Shown: piece by piece, positions 24,905 to 35,797 of the stretch
Numbering within the stretch: position 1 is the first letter of the stretch
Layout: every line of letters starts with the position of its first letter
Assembly: GCA_025677815.1 (NCBI GenBank)
Contig: JAIXMP010000031.1
Coordinates: 372,001 to 436,000, forward strand
DNA from: Phascolomyces articulosus
Taxonomy: Eukaryota; Mucoromycota; Mucoromycetes; Mucorales; Lichtheimiaceae
Direction: 5' to 3'
DNA: 64,000 nucleotides
The notes under the pieces: generated by a model
What the model saw: the letters and a program-made list of their open reading frames with translations, nothing else
Told to the model about the DNA's origin: nothing
Database searches by the model: none
Program-made: the position numbers and the translations under genes

Positions 24905-26433
24905 TATTAATTTACTATGTTAAATTTAATTCTGGTTTTGTTGTTTATATAAAAAGAAGGCTGACGAGGACTCTATTATTCGAAGTGCTACCATCTTCAC
25001 TTTTTTTTGAGCCATTCCAAATAGAGCACTTAATGACACCACATGCATATTTTATTACCATTGACTTGGGACATTGAACAATATTTATTATGTTTTTATC
25101 ACCTAATTACTCCACTTTAACTGGTTTGTATGTGCATGATCTGCTATTTTACTTATGGAACCTCATGTTCTTATCGCTTTACTTTCGAGAGAAAACATCT
25201 TTCAGAAATCAATGATGATAAGGGTTTAAGAAACTCGATTTTCTTATATTTTTAGTTGTTTGATGGAAAATTTACATCATTACATAACTACAAAGTACAT
25301 GAAAAAAAAAACGATAATAAATGACAATGTGTAAACGCAGATAAATAATAATAATTCTCGATAAATAATGTCTTTTGATGAAAAAAGCAAAGACACTGTA
25401 AATATGGTACATATTTACGTTATATAGCGGTTTCTAATAAGTAAATTAAAAAAAACATGAACGGTTATTATTTAATGTAATTAATATTAGATGATAAATA
25501 CATATAATACGTAATTATTGTGACGAAACTAAGCGACTCGGTAGTATCCACTAGTTCACCTTAATTCCATCTACTTTTTTTATTATTTCTGTTATATCTA
25601 TAAAAAATATTCTTTTTTTTTTATATCTTCGTTAAGAGTATGTAATAATATTTGTTTTTCACGTATAATATTTGTTCTTCCACCTCTTACTCACTGTTGT
25701 AGAGGACGATGTATTGTCATCTGGATGGCCTGGATCAAAGATAATATATTATATTACATCGAGTAACATTTTTTTTTACGTCTTCTCAAACTTATTTTAG
25801 GATAAGAACACATCAACTTCAAATGCAAGCAAGATGATAGCTCTATAACAATCAGTCGTTTTATGCCCGCATATCTACTTTTTTTATGCTTGTAACTATT
25901 TTGTTATATAGAATCGTATATCTAAAAAATGTATGATTTATTTGGCTTGGGTTTTGATGTTAATTTCTCTAATAATCATTATTTTTGTATTATATATTAT
26001 TATTATTATTAGTCGAATTTGTTCAAAATACGCAAAATATGAAAATATTCCTCTTGTCAAATTAAAAAGGTTAATATTTAACGTAGTTCTCAAATCAACC
26101 ATACTTTTTATCCCAAAAAAATTCTGTTATTTACAAGTTCAATAAAGTCGGATAACAACCTGAAGTTTTTTTTATTGATATGTAACAACTCCTCAATAAA
26201 CAAAGTATTGGGATTTAGCCACTTTTGAATTAAACATTGCGCAACAGCTTACTTAAAGTAAACCATGATCACAAAAGTGTGAATGAGAGGAGTGTTTCAC
26301 AAAGATACAGGAATTTTTTTTTTCTCACACATAACACCATCACATCAAAGAAAGCTGCATTATATCATAACAAGATTGCTTTTCCTAAATAATAGAGTAT
26401 AACATTATATAATAAAGAGTAATTCTTGTTTTT
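24905..26433. other. Gap in the F-box array, no gene seen
   Basis: About 1.5 kb separating members 3 and 4, much longer than the gaps of 100-230 bases between members 1, 2 and 3. It contains AT-rich sequence, a weak hydrophobic frame at 25933-26145 and no detectable F-box or LRR remnant in any frame I read. Confidence 0.5.
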
Positions 26434-28782
26434 TTATTTCCGTTTTGTCGTCGATCGACACCGTTTGACAGTATAATATTCTTCTATACACATATCACCC
26501 GTCGATAAATATCCAGTACTAGAAACCGTAAAAGAGGAAGAAATGTCATGTTCTTGCATTAATTTTCGAACGACGGTATAATCGCGAGGATTCCCCAAAC
26601 GCACTTGTTTAGGTGTTATACGGGCACGAAATTCATTCAATGATCTACTATGGCAAAGCAAAAAAATGACTTCCTCCGGGTCCATTTTTAACAAACTTCC
26701 AGGTGTGGCGTGTAACAAACCTCTTGCTACGATTCTTCTTGAGTGCTGTAAGCTCAATGTACGTAATTTAGATAGTTTCCCGAGCAAAGTAAGAACACCA
26801 CGAGGAATAGAGCAAATACCATCTAATTCTAAGACTTCAATGTCTGATGCCGTATCACATAGTTTAGTTGCAAAACGTAGTAAGAGATCATGATTATCTT
26901 TCATAGTAGTTGCTGTAGTTGATAAATTTTCCTCGCCAAACTCTATCCGGATTTCTTTGATGGTAGGTATATGCGCCATGGCCAACAATAGTTCTGACGT
27001 AATATGTGGTATACTGGAGAGTTGAACAGATTCGAGTGCAGATCCATGTGTTGCTAATTGTTGAAAGAGGTCTGGTAAGAGAACAGGGTCACTTTTCACT
27101 TGATCCTGTTGTTGTTGTTGTTGTTGTTGTTGTAATTGGTATGTTTGAAGATGACCACCTTCCTCTTCCTCGTTCCAAAAGACATGACTCAGTTCTAAAC
27201 GCTTTAAACTTTTGATGAAGAAAGCTGTATCTGGGTGATTGAGGTGTATCATAGAATCTTTTACAACAAGTTTTTCTAACCCATTTAATTGCTGGAGCAT
27301 CCGTGTGATAGAAGGTTGGCCAAGAATTGAATATCGCCGTAACGTTAAAGTTCGTAATGTTGGCACTATAATGGCATGGTTATTCATCATCATCGAAAAG
27401 TCTAGTATAAATCGGCGAATGCTGCACTCCTCCGTAGATGCTAATTCCACAATGTCTATCACAGGACAGTTGCTTAACATGATCATGAGTGATAAAGCGT
27501 CAAAGTGAATATCTGAACAGATGAACGTGTGTAATCGAGGCATTACATCCAAGGATCGAAATATACGTGACCATGTTGGACTGTCGTTGTTATATTGCGT
27601 ACATCGATTGAGACCCAAATATTGAAGCGTTTGCTGATTTTTAGTAATACACTGTACGATGCGGTTCTGACCATATTCTTCACACATGGTGAGGTATTCA
27701 ATATGATGACTATCACCATCATTATCCAACGCTTCGTTGTTATTGCTAATATCACTACAGTTTCTCGCCTCCTGTAATTTTTTAATTGGCTCTGGTAATT
27801 CAATATAGGATCCACTGCCCATAAAATACAAAAGCTTTGGACACAACACTGCCAATTGATCCATATCCACAGAAGCTGAACTATAGGATGGAATCCACTT
27901 TATACAAGAGTGATATCTATAATAGTTTGTACCAACAAAGCATCTGAGATTTGGACATTTTTGTAAAATAGGCATCAGTCGGGATTGACTCTCCATGGCT
28001 GCGTCGATATGAAGATAAATTAAATGATTGAATTTGTCTGGAATAGTTATTGTTGTCATAGTGTTGTCGCTATTGGTTTTATTAACAGTCTTGTTTTTCC
28101 TGTCGTCTGGATTCATAGGAGCTTCATAATTGAATATGTAGAAATGTTGTAAAGGATCGGGACCAGGTATAAATATAAGATGTGATAGATTGGGACAGAT
28201 GGAAAGCACATGTAAAATGGAAATATGGCTAAGATGACTTTCCAAAGTCAAGTGTGTTAATCGTGTCAATGTTAATGTTTGTAAATGCTTAAGAAATTCG
28301 GCTTGATAATGTGTCGAACAACGGGTCAAAGCTATATTTTTATACAAAGGAGAGGTAATTAGTAGAGAGTTACATAATATATCCCCACACCTACTTTTCT
28401 TGGTCCTACTTGCTGTTGTCCCCATCCAGTTGATTTTTGCAAATAACAACGTACTAATCCTCTCAATTTGATCACATTTGTACTCTGCAAGTTTATCCAA
28501 TAGATCATATAGTATTTCTTTATTTCGATTCACACGAAGGCAGACGAATTTTACATGGTTTCCCAAACACTGTTTAAGACGTGGATCTTCCTTGACAAAG
28601 CTTCGTTCCAATAGAGTGATATTTTCCCAGACACGTTCAGAATAGTGTGGTACGAGATGAAACCATGCTGGACCAGCATCCATGCAAGTCAGACATTCAT
28701 CTTGGCTAAGGTATGAAAAAATCTCGGTGAGAATGTCAAAAGGAAGTTCATTGAGGCATCGTGTTGCAATTGTTGTTAACAT
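26434..28782 (-). CDS. F-box/LRR protein, array member 4 (741 aa if spliced, 782 aa if not)
   Basis: The F-box (NELPFDILTEIFSYLSQDEC) follows the ATG at 28782. The whole gene is one open frame, but 28454-28332 behaves like the intron found in the paralogues: donor gtacgt at the same phase-1 position right after the F-box exon, acceptor tatag before TLTRCSTHYQAEF. It is 123 bases, a multiple of three, with no stop. Spliced exons are 28782-28455 and 28331-26434 (2226 bases). LRR strings include CPNLSHLIF and CPNLRCFVG; a polyglutamine run near QLQQQQQQQQQQDQ is encoded by a CAA/CAG tract around 27103-27138. It shares LPEPIKKLQ and the C-terminal RFATKLCDTA motif with member 5, so 4 and 5 are sisters. 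Putative SCF adaptor; substrate unknown. Confidence 0.87.
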   Translation of the reverse strand: MLTTIATRCLNELPFDILTEIFSYLSQDECLTCMDAGPAWFHLVPHYSERVWENITLLERSFVKEDPRLKQCLGNHVKFVCLRVNRNKEILYDLLDKLAEYKCDQIERISTLLFAKINWMGTTASRTKKSRCGDILCNSLLITSPLYKNIALTRCSTHYQAEFLKHLQTLTLTRLTHLTLESHLSHISILHVLSICPNLSHLIFIPGPDPLQHFYIFNYEAPMNPDDRKNKTVNKTNSDNTMTTITIPDKFNHLIYLHIDAAMESQSRLMPILQKCPNLRCFVGTNYYRYHSCIKWIPSYSSASVDMDQLAVLCPKLLYFMGSGSYIELPEPIKKLQEARNCSDISNNNEALDNDGDSHHIEYLTMCEEYGQNRIVQCITKNQQTLQYLGLNRCTQYNNDSPTWSRIFRSLDVMPRLHTFICSDIHFDALSLMIMLSNCPVIDIVELASTEECSIRRFILDFSMMMNNHAIIVPTLRTLTLRRYSILGQPSITRMLQQLNGLEKLVVKDSMIHLNHPDTAFFIKSLKRLELSHVFWNEEEEGGHLQTYQLQQQQQQQQQDQVKSDPVLLPDLFQQLATHGSALESVQLSSIPHITSELLLAMAHIPTIKEIRIEFGEENLSTTATTMKDNHDLLLRFATKLCDTASDIEVLELDGICSIPRGVLTLLGKLSKLRTLSLQHSRRIVARGLLHATPGSLLKMDPEEVIFLLCHSRSLNEFRARITPKQVRLGNPRDYTVVRKLMQEHDISSSFTVSSTGYLSTGDMCIEEYYTVKRCRSTTKRK

Positions 28783-29279
28783 CAATGATGGGAAGATTAA
28801 AATGGACAGAAATAAAAAAGGTTTAACACGACAGAAAAAATGGCCTTTACTACCTATGAAGAATAAAAGTGTGGCGTATCACATGAACCCACCATTGTTT
28901 GTATGCTTGTAAATTAGCACCACTTGTACCTTCCCGCGCCACCAAATCCATTTTGCTACAACAGCCGCAAAGCGCGCTCATTGACATCCATATTATTACA
29001 AGTTGTGCTGGGCCAAAGAATGAGTATAGTTGAAAATATTTAGAATCATTCAGTTATAAAAGACACTATTCGATCTTGCTTATATTCATATTTTACTTTA
29101 ATATTGATTATAACCCAGATATCACAAGCACATGGTGCATTATGCATGTTGCATTATTCATGCACAGAATGAATAAATAATAGCATATTTTATTATTATG
29201 AATTATAAAGAAAAAAATATTTAAACATATTTTTATGACAGAATATACTGTTGCTATTAAGAGATTGGCTACTAGAATT
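28783..29279. other. Intergenic within the F-box array
   Basis: Promoter side of member 4 and 3' flank of member 5. A relatively GC-rich patch near 28925-28985 (cccgcgcc, aaagcgcgc) may be promoter sequence; I see no gene. Confidence 0.5.
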
Positions 29280-31728
29280 TTATTCAGCGGGAAAATAAAC
29301 AGAAGCAGCAGGACAACGTCCTATTTTATAAGTTTCCAGACACCAATCACCCAACTTTTCAAAACTAGGCAAGTTTTGAAAACTAAAACAGGACAACATG
29401 CCTTGTTCCTCCAATAGAGAATTAATGATACTGTATCCGCGCGGATTTTCTTTTCTTGTGCCTGAACCATCCATCGCCAATTCATGGAGACTTTTACTTT
29501 TACAAAGGAACGACACCACCTCTTTGGGTTCCACCACAAACGTTGTATAAGCTAACGATGATGGACATATACCTCTTCGTCGAGTTGTCATACTTAGTGT
29601 ATTTAATTTTGGTAATTGTCCCAAAATGTCAAGTACCCCGGTTGGCATGTATAAAATACCTTCCAATTTCAACGTTTCAATCCCCATGGCCGTACTGCAT
29701 AATTTTTTGGCGAAAAGAAAGAGCAAGTCGCCTCCTTCCTCCTCGCTACCATGACAATCGTTGCTACTACTAGTGGTATAATTTTTTATTGTTGTTGGGG
29801 TGATGCCAACAGGAGCAAGAGAAGGGTCATCATGATCAAGTTCTATATCCATATGCTTGATCGTGGGAATATGAGCTATGGCAAATAATAATGCACGATC
29901 CACTTTTTCTACCGCACGTATTTTGATAGTTTCAAGACATGATCCATGCATCGCCAATTGATGGAATAGTTTGGGTTCAACTACAGGAACACGTAATCGT
30001 GCAGGCCTATAAGGTATGTCATTCTCCTCTTCTTCTTCATGATCATTCATGCCTTGTTCCCAATAGTAAGCGCCATCAAGATGCAAGTCTTTCAAATGTT
30101 TTACATATTGGAACGTATTTGGATGAGAAAGCATCATGGATGAACTCATGGCCATCAATGCCTCTAATCGGGGGAAACGTTCGACCATTGTAATTGTAGC
30201 ATGTTGGTCAAGAATCGATGATTGGCCAAGATTGAGCCTACGTAGTGATAACAGCCTATGATGTGTCGAGATATTGGAAAAATCCAAAGCTGATAGTATT
30301 CTGGATAAGACTAGAGTATCGATGGTGAGACATGAGCTGAGAAGTGTAATGAGTGCATCGGCATCGAAATCAACGCTATCCAAGATTAATGTGTGTAAAT
30401 GAGGCATTCGTAATGCATGAAATGCATAAGACCATGCATAGATATGATCAAAGTGACCTTGCCGGATTAATTTCAGATACTTCAATCTATGTTGATGCTC
30501 AAAGAGATGATGCACTATTTTTTCAGGACCATGATTTTCACAAATGGAAAAATGATAATCGGGTGGTAGTTGCATGTTGTCGTTGCCATTGCTATGGCGA
30601 TGACGACGGTGATTCTTTCTGCCACCGCTTTGAATTTTTTTGATTGCATCGGGTAGTTCGTAATAGGTTTTATTACCCATAAAAAAACGAAGATTAGGAC
30701 ACCATAAAGACACCTGGTCAAGATCCACTGTGGTAGGATTGTTGGATGGAATACCATAATTTTGTGCATAAAAACTGGTGTTGCTCAAACTTAAACCAAT
30801 AAAACATTCAAGATTTGGACATTTTTGTAAAATGGGTGCTAGTCGTGCTTGATAGCTTATACACGTGTCGATACAGAGGTAGATTAAATTATCATAGGTT
30901 ATTGTTGCATCATGGATGGATGATAAATCGCCCCCATCATTATTGCTGTTGTTGTTGTCATTAGTAATAGATGCTGTCAAAGACGGTTCTTGATCATAAA
31001 TCATATACTGTCTATACCAATCCAACGGTTTTGGTTTGTATGTGAAATGGGTTAATCGAGGACAGGCAGCTAATAGATTTTGCATCGAAATATTGGATTG
31101 ATGTTGGTTCAATGTGAGATGTTTTAAACGAGCATCAGATAGCTGCCTCAAAAGCTGGATAATGCGGGGTTGTACAAAAGTCTCACCGGAACAAATAAGC
31201 TCTAATTTTTAATGCATGGGAAAAAAAGAATAAGGTAATCAGAATGTTAGATACGTGTCGTTATTCGTATTATCGTTTTAAATCATTATTTATCCCGTTC
31301 ATTTTTATTTTTTTTTGCGGGAAAAAAAAGACTATACCAAGAGATTCTATTTCATTACAACCCCAGTCAAGAAGTTTCTTCACCAATTCGTAAAATATAT
31401 CTTCTTGTTCATCCAGGGTCATATCCAATTGAATATGACGAACATGTTTTCCTAAACATTGAGCACGACGAGAATGCGGTTGTATATGAATATCTCGTCC
31501 ACAGAAAACGACTGTTTTCCAGACACTTTTGGAACAGTCAGGTACAAGATTGTACCATTCGCGATTCAACGCCATGCAATTCAAACAGTCATTTTGATTC
31601 AGAAAAGCAAACACCATGGTGACAACATCATAAGGAAGGGTTCCCAAAAGTCCGTATTGTCTTGTAGAACTAATACTACCAGGTTGTTGTAGTCCTTGCT
31701 TTGACTGGCGATGAGTGGTCATGGTCAT
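29280..31728 (-). CDS. F-box/LRR protein, array member 5 (770 aa)
   Basis: Exons 31728-31338 and 31201-29280, with a 136-base phase-1 intron (gtatag...attag) at the shared position; 2313 coding bases. The F-box reads GTLPYDVVTMVFAFLNQNDC with the usual downstream Trp (NREWY). The N-terminus before the F-box is slightly longer and polar (MTMTTHRQSKQ). An alternative upstream start (31899) would add a hydrophobic run absent from the paralogues, so it is not favoured. The LRR exon lacks the CAT string but has CPRLTHFTY, CPNLECFIG and the C-terminal FAKKLCSTAMGIE motif shared with member 4. It is the outermost gene of the array, facing the CExxW copies divergently across about 0.7 kb. Confidence 0.88.
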
Positions 31729-32436
31729 TGTGGTGTTGAATATGATATAATTATATAGAAAGGAAGAAAGAGTTGCTTTAATATAAAAGAATGTGGCACT
31801 TGCATAAAATATAAAGCATCTTTCTCGGCTTGTCACGCGATATGACGATGCGTCCAGTTTATTCCAAGTTACACAATGTTGTAAAGAATCAATCTCCATC
31901 CATCAATCCATCCATCAATGCAACATGCAAAAAATGCTTAGCTTCCTGCTCTTTTGTTTCACTTTATTCTTTTCACACGTAGGTAACATATCCCACCCAT
32001 AGGATGACCAATCGTATTACTTAATATTTACCCTTTCTCGTTTTTAATCAGTATTGTTCGTTGGCGTAAACAGTATGGAACTTTTTCCCATATAAATATA
32101 ATGCCAGAAAGCTACATCAATAAAAGCAACGGGAAAGCTACGTAGTCATATAAGCACCTTATGCAAATAAAACCAGTATTTATGTACCAAGCACGTTGCT
32201 ACCCAAAGAATGACTTAGATATACCAGGGTAAAATAGCTCTTCCAAACGGCTACTTAAATACCAGCAGTGTAACAAATGCTTGTTTATGTTTTCTTTACG
32301 TATATTGAAACATGGCGTTCTTCATAAGGTGTATTGTGCAACAAATACACTTCTTTGCTTCTTTTTCTTTGTAAAAAAAGTGATTGACGAGCCCTCTCAC
32401 TTCCTTTTTTTTTCTTTTTTCTTTTAGCACTAAAAA
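31729..32436. promoter_or_regulatory. Divergent intergenic region between the F-box array and CExxW copy B
   Basis: Separates array member 5 (minus) from copy B (plus), so it must carry both 5' regions. It contains TATA-like catataaatata near 32090 and a long CT tract (32398-32424) ending in ttttag just before the ATG at 32437, which could also be a 5'-UTR splice acceptor. A tandem tccatcaa repeat lies at about 31897-31917. Confidence 0.45.
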
Positions 32437-33462
32437 ATGAAAATTGACGTACCAGCCGATGATAATGATGAAGATGCAGCTATTACAACGACTGTTTCTT
32501 CTATTACAACCATAAATAATACAATCACAGGAGCATCTTCCAGTTCTGATGATAAGCAACATGAAAATGATGAATTATTATCATTAAAAGACACTTTTAC
32601 CTCACTCTCCAATAATTCAAAAGATCTTCGCGATACCTTAGTTAAACTGTGGACGATTCAAAATAAACAGGAAGATTCTGTTCGTAGAATCAAAAGAAAA
32701 TTGGACTCCATGGAAAAAAATAATAGTAGTGACAATCATCATGCAAACGATATGCCTACGCCACCACCTACGATATCAGCTGTTTCTCCAAACCTATTTA
32801 CACAACAACAAGAAATTGAGCAAAAAATGATTCGACAATTGAGTGGTGTCTCCATCACCGATAGTGCGTCATTCATTCAAGAACTACAAGAACAACACGA
32901 ACTAGAACAATTTTTTAAACAACAACAAAGTCTATATCCGACTAGCTTTATCCAATTCCCACGAAACCAAGATGGATCTAGACGAGCTACGCGATACGAT
33001 GATGTAGTAAAGGCGATCTATAGTCTTTTCAACAGCACAGAGGAACGCGAAAAAATATTGTCGTTTTTGACTGCCTCTGTTGAAACGGCCATGGGAAAGA
33101 TAAAAAGACGAGCTACCCACGACCAATTGGCACAATCATGGATATACCAGAGTGAATTCACACGAAACTATGTATCGCAATGGTTCGTTAAAGTTGCCAC
33201 TGATCACTCACCCACCATACCAGTTGGCTTGTGCGAGAAGAATTGGCTTTCACGGTACCTCCTACAAAAAAACTGGTACGATCATGCTGAGGTCGAACGA
33301 AGTCGAAGAGAACGAGAAGGGATTGTCTCCCCACGAAAGAGGAAACATCAACAACAACTTTGCGTCGATTACATTAAACAACCGATTTGGATTTCTGATG
33401 ATGATTATGACGACAAGTATTCAGTTTTGTCGTCTTCATCATCTCCTGGATATGAGCCATGA
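32437..33462 (+). CDS. CExxW-family protein, copy B (341 aa, intact)
   Basis: Single open frame. The N-terminus is acidic/Ser-Thr-rich with a predicted coiled coil (about residues 45-95), followed by a short Pro linker (TPPPTISAV) and Gln-rich helices. The family domain (about residues 168-290) has FPRNQDGSRRATR, then AIYSLF, a central Trp (QSWIY) and the signature PTIPVGLCEKNW with another Trp 12 residues on. A basic patch (SPRKRKHQQQ) could be a nuclear localisation signal. It then runs through YIKQPIW into an acidic/Ser end. Copies A and C have, or had, an intron just after the equivalent I-K-Q, which B lacks. No known domain is recognised. Copy C lies 375 bases downstream in the same orientation. 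Confidence 0.72.
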   Translation: MKIDVPADDNDEDAAITTTVSSITTINNTITGASSSSDDKQHENDELLSLKDTFTSLSNNSKDLRDTLVKLWTIQNKQEDSVRRIKRKLDSMEKNNSSDNHHANDMPTPPPTISAVSPNLFTQQQEIEQKMIRQLSGVSITDSASFIQELQEQHELEQFFKQQQSLYPTSFIQFPRNQDGSRRATRYDDVVKAIYSLFNSTEEREKILSFLTASVETAMGKIKRRATHDQLAQSWIYQSEFTRNYVSQWFVKVATDHSPTIPVGLCEKNWLSRYLLQKNWYDHAEVERSRREREGIVSPRKRKHQQQLCVDYIKQPIWISDDDYDDKYSVLSSSSSPGYEP

Positions 33463-33837
33463 ATTTACACGCATGCAAAAAGAAAAAGTTGACTTTGAAT
33501 CATGATTGGCATAAAAATAACAAATAGTTTTATTTTATTTTTGTTCATGTTGTCTATCACCAATAATGTACCTTGTAATTAATTCCATTTATCATTCTAT
33601 AAAACAATGCTCTTTTTTATCATATTCTTCAAATTTTAGAATAGATAAAAATATAAATTAACCGGTTTTCTTGTTAAAGAGATAGTTACGTGACAGAAGT
33701 GTTGGTTCTATGCCGAAAAAGGATGTCGCAAACTTGTTTTATGTTGTACAAAAAAGTGTGTTTTTTTAATTGATGACAACAAAAAAAAACCATCTATCTT
33801 TTTTTCTCCTTTTCTTTTATTTCTTACTTTTTCAGAA
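33463..33837. other. Spacer between CExxW copies B and C
   Basis: AT-rich, ending in a CT-rich tract and ttttcag immediately before the ATG of copy C. That tract could be a leader or the acceptor of a 5'-UTR intron. Confidence 0.45.
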
Positions 33838-34884
33838 ATGACAGAAGGCTCAAGGTTCAGTGCTAGACTTCAGAAAAAACAGCAGGAACAACAACAGGAG
33901 GATGAACTGAGACGGAGAGACCGGCGATATCACCCCCCTCATGGCCAACACCATGAGAGCTATCGCCCAGCACTCTGTCATTATGAAAACCCTCAAGGTT
34001 TGGTACAACAACAACAAGAAACTTTGCCATCGATATATGATACATTGTCCTCTCTTTTGGATCGTACATTAGCGATCGAGGAAAGAATGTCCTATATTTT
34101 GGACCACCAGCGACAACAAGGACAAATTTTGGAAAGTTTGCAACAAACTCTTGGTATTCCCGACACACCAAAACGCGGTCATCATCTATCCAACAGAAAT
34201 ACTATCACACAAAAGAAATCCCATCCACCCACCTCCTCTTTAACAACAGTAGCCTGTTCTTCAAAGAGTCGATGGATGGATATTCCTACACCAAGTATGA
34301 AAGAAATTCCTTCCTGGCCACTTCCACGCATTGCACCCAACGGTCTTCCCAGTGCCTTTGTCTATCGGCCCCGTACCAAAGATGGAAGAAAACTACACAA
34401 CCCTTTCCTCAATGAGTTGGTGGATGCTCTCTATAGTCTTTCCACATCACCCAAAACACAAGCATTATTATGGAAATTTATGGACAACACAGCCATGGAA
34501 GGAGCGGAAATGATACAAAAGAGGGTACCCTACAGAGAAAGAGTGCTTCCTTGGACGTTTATTAATGAAAAAGTGAGAAAGGACGTTGAAAAATGGGTGG
34601 TGAAAATAGGCAGAAATCATACACCACCCATTCCATTGGATCAATGCGAAGGCAATTGGTTGGCCTACACCATGTTGATGCGACGTTGGAAAAGTGTTAT
34701 TTTAATAGAAAAAAGGAAAAGACAGTATGCTAAACGGTTACAAAGTCAAGAAAGACGAATTAAATCGCAAGCACGAAAAAAACAAGAACAGCAACAAGAA
34801 GATGAGTCGATGGAAGAGGATAATTATGAGGAAGAAGAAAATGAAATAAACTTATCTAATGCGGGGGAGAATGATATTAGATAA
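33838..34884 (+). CDS. CExxW-family protein, copy C (348 aa, probably truncated)
   Basis: Open frame with a Gln/Arg-rich N-terminus, a helical segment (LSSLLDRTLAIEERMSYIL) and the family domain (about residues 168-300): YRPRTKDGRK, DALYSLS, central PWTF, signature PPIPLDQCEGNW and a downstream Trp. A basic then acidic tail follows (EESMEEDN-like composition). The frame stops at TAA 34882-34884 inside I-R-stop. At the equivalent place copy A has I-K-Q at the end of exon 1 followed by gtatgt, and here the stop is followed directly by gtaact. Two further exons with the expected phases lie downstream (34974-35179, 35255-35333). The stop therefore looks like a CAA-to-TAA change at the last codon of exon 1. 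Whether the shortened protein works is unknown; the domain is complete. Confidence 0.65.
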   Translation: MTEGSRFSARLQKKQQEQQQEDELRRRDRRYHPPHGQHHESYRPALCHYENPQGLVQQQQETLPSIYDTLSSLLDRTLAIEERMSYILDHQRQQGQILESLQQTLGIPDTPKRGHHLSNRNTITQKKSHPPTSSLTTVACSSKSRWMDIPTPSMKEIPSWPLPRIAPNGLPSAFVYRPRTKDGRKLHNPFLNELVDALYSLSTSPKTQALLWKFMDNTAMEGAEMIQKRVPYRERVLPWTFINEKVRKDVEKWVVKIGRNHTPPIPLDQCEGNWLAYTMLMRRWKSVILIEKRKRQYAKRLQSQERRIKSQARKKQEQQQEDESMEEDNYEEEENEINLSNAGENDIR

Positions 34885-34973
34885 GTAACTTGTTCTATTT
34901 CATTTCTGTCCTTTGTCTGCTTCATAGTCTTAAAAAACTAACAAGATATATTATTCAATTATCTACTGATCAG

Positions 34974-35333
34974 GAACTGAATATATCCAGATTAAAAACA
35001 CCCATCGTAATACCAGCAATCGAACAAGAAGAAGAATTCAATTCACCCGGGGATGATGCTGGAGAAGGAACCACACATGAGACAAGTAGTTCTTTGTATG
35101 AAGGCAAAATTGATTCCTCATCTTATAGTACTTCATCAAGTAAATGGGAAACTTGTTCTAATAATAATAATAAACAAAGGTAAACATATATAGGAACCTG
35201 TTAGGCTTGGAAACTTGATGATTTATTACTCACTAATCAATTTGTTATATATAGCAAAGAGGCATCAACACAACATACAAACCAACAAATATCGGATGAC
35301 GGTCATCCTATCTATCAACAAACACCACTATAA
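34974..35333 (+). pseudogene. Orphaned exons 2 and 3 of CExxW copy C
   Basis: 34974-35179 is open from a gatcag acceptor, with a CTAAC branch-like site at about 34938 and a donor gtaaac at 35180 (phase 2). 35255-35333 is open from a tatag acceptor and ends at TAA. Together they make 285 bases (94 codons plus stop). The content is acidic/Ser-rich, with TPIVIPAIEQ aligning to RPVPITTTIPQ in exon 2 of copy A and GHPIY to HRPVY in exon 3 of copy A. The second intron is phase 2 (AG split) in both copies. The in-frame stop at 34882-34884 should prevent translation of these exons unless the genome base is a sequencing error or the stop is read through. Confidence 0.55.
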
Positions 35334-35797
35334 TCACCACCATCACATCCTATCGGAACCTACCACAGCAGCAGTAGTTATTGATCATTGGGCTTATGTT
35401 GTATAACGACAACAAACCATCCGAACTCTTCTTGCTTCACTGTAAATTTGCTGTAATTGCGTTACTTCTAAATAATAATAATAAATAAAGACGGATGATT
35501 CTAAAAGAAGAAGGATTTGTTTTGATTTATTACGTTCCCTTATTTGTCGAACTTTATGGATATATAATCAAACTCATAAATTGTATTCACAATATCTAAC
35601 GACAATAACTAGTTGATATAAATGACCTTACGTATATGCAATTTAAACTATAAAAATATATTCACGTTGTTCTGGATCGATTGGCTTTTTCTCGGAACAG
35701 GATGACTTTTGTTCCGATCTTCATTTTTCTCAGAATCAGGATCACCTAAAAAAAACCCCAGCGTTTTTGTTTTCTTTTTCTTTTTATTTCATTAAAC
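35334..35797. other. Spacer between copies C and D
   Basis: AT-rich, with a CT-rich run (35762-35790) just before the ATG of the decayed copy D, the same leader style as copies B and C. Confidence 0.45.

Noticed and set aside
25933..26145. Hydrophobic 70-aa frame resembling a membrane protein
   Set aside because: Ile/Tyr-rich translation of AT-rich spacer; no promoter, no family match, and isolated within the array gap.
34881..34927. Alternative explanation for copy C: a mutated donor (ataagt) and a 47-base intron ending in ttcatag
   Set aside because: Frames would also join in phase 2, but the intron would be unusually short and the phase would differ from copy A; the phase-0 gtaact donor with a CTAAC branch site and gatcag acceptor fits better.
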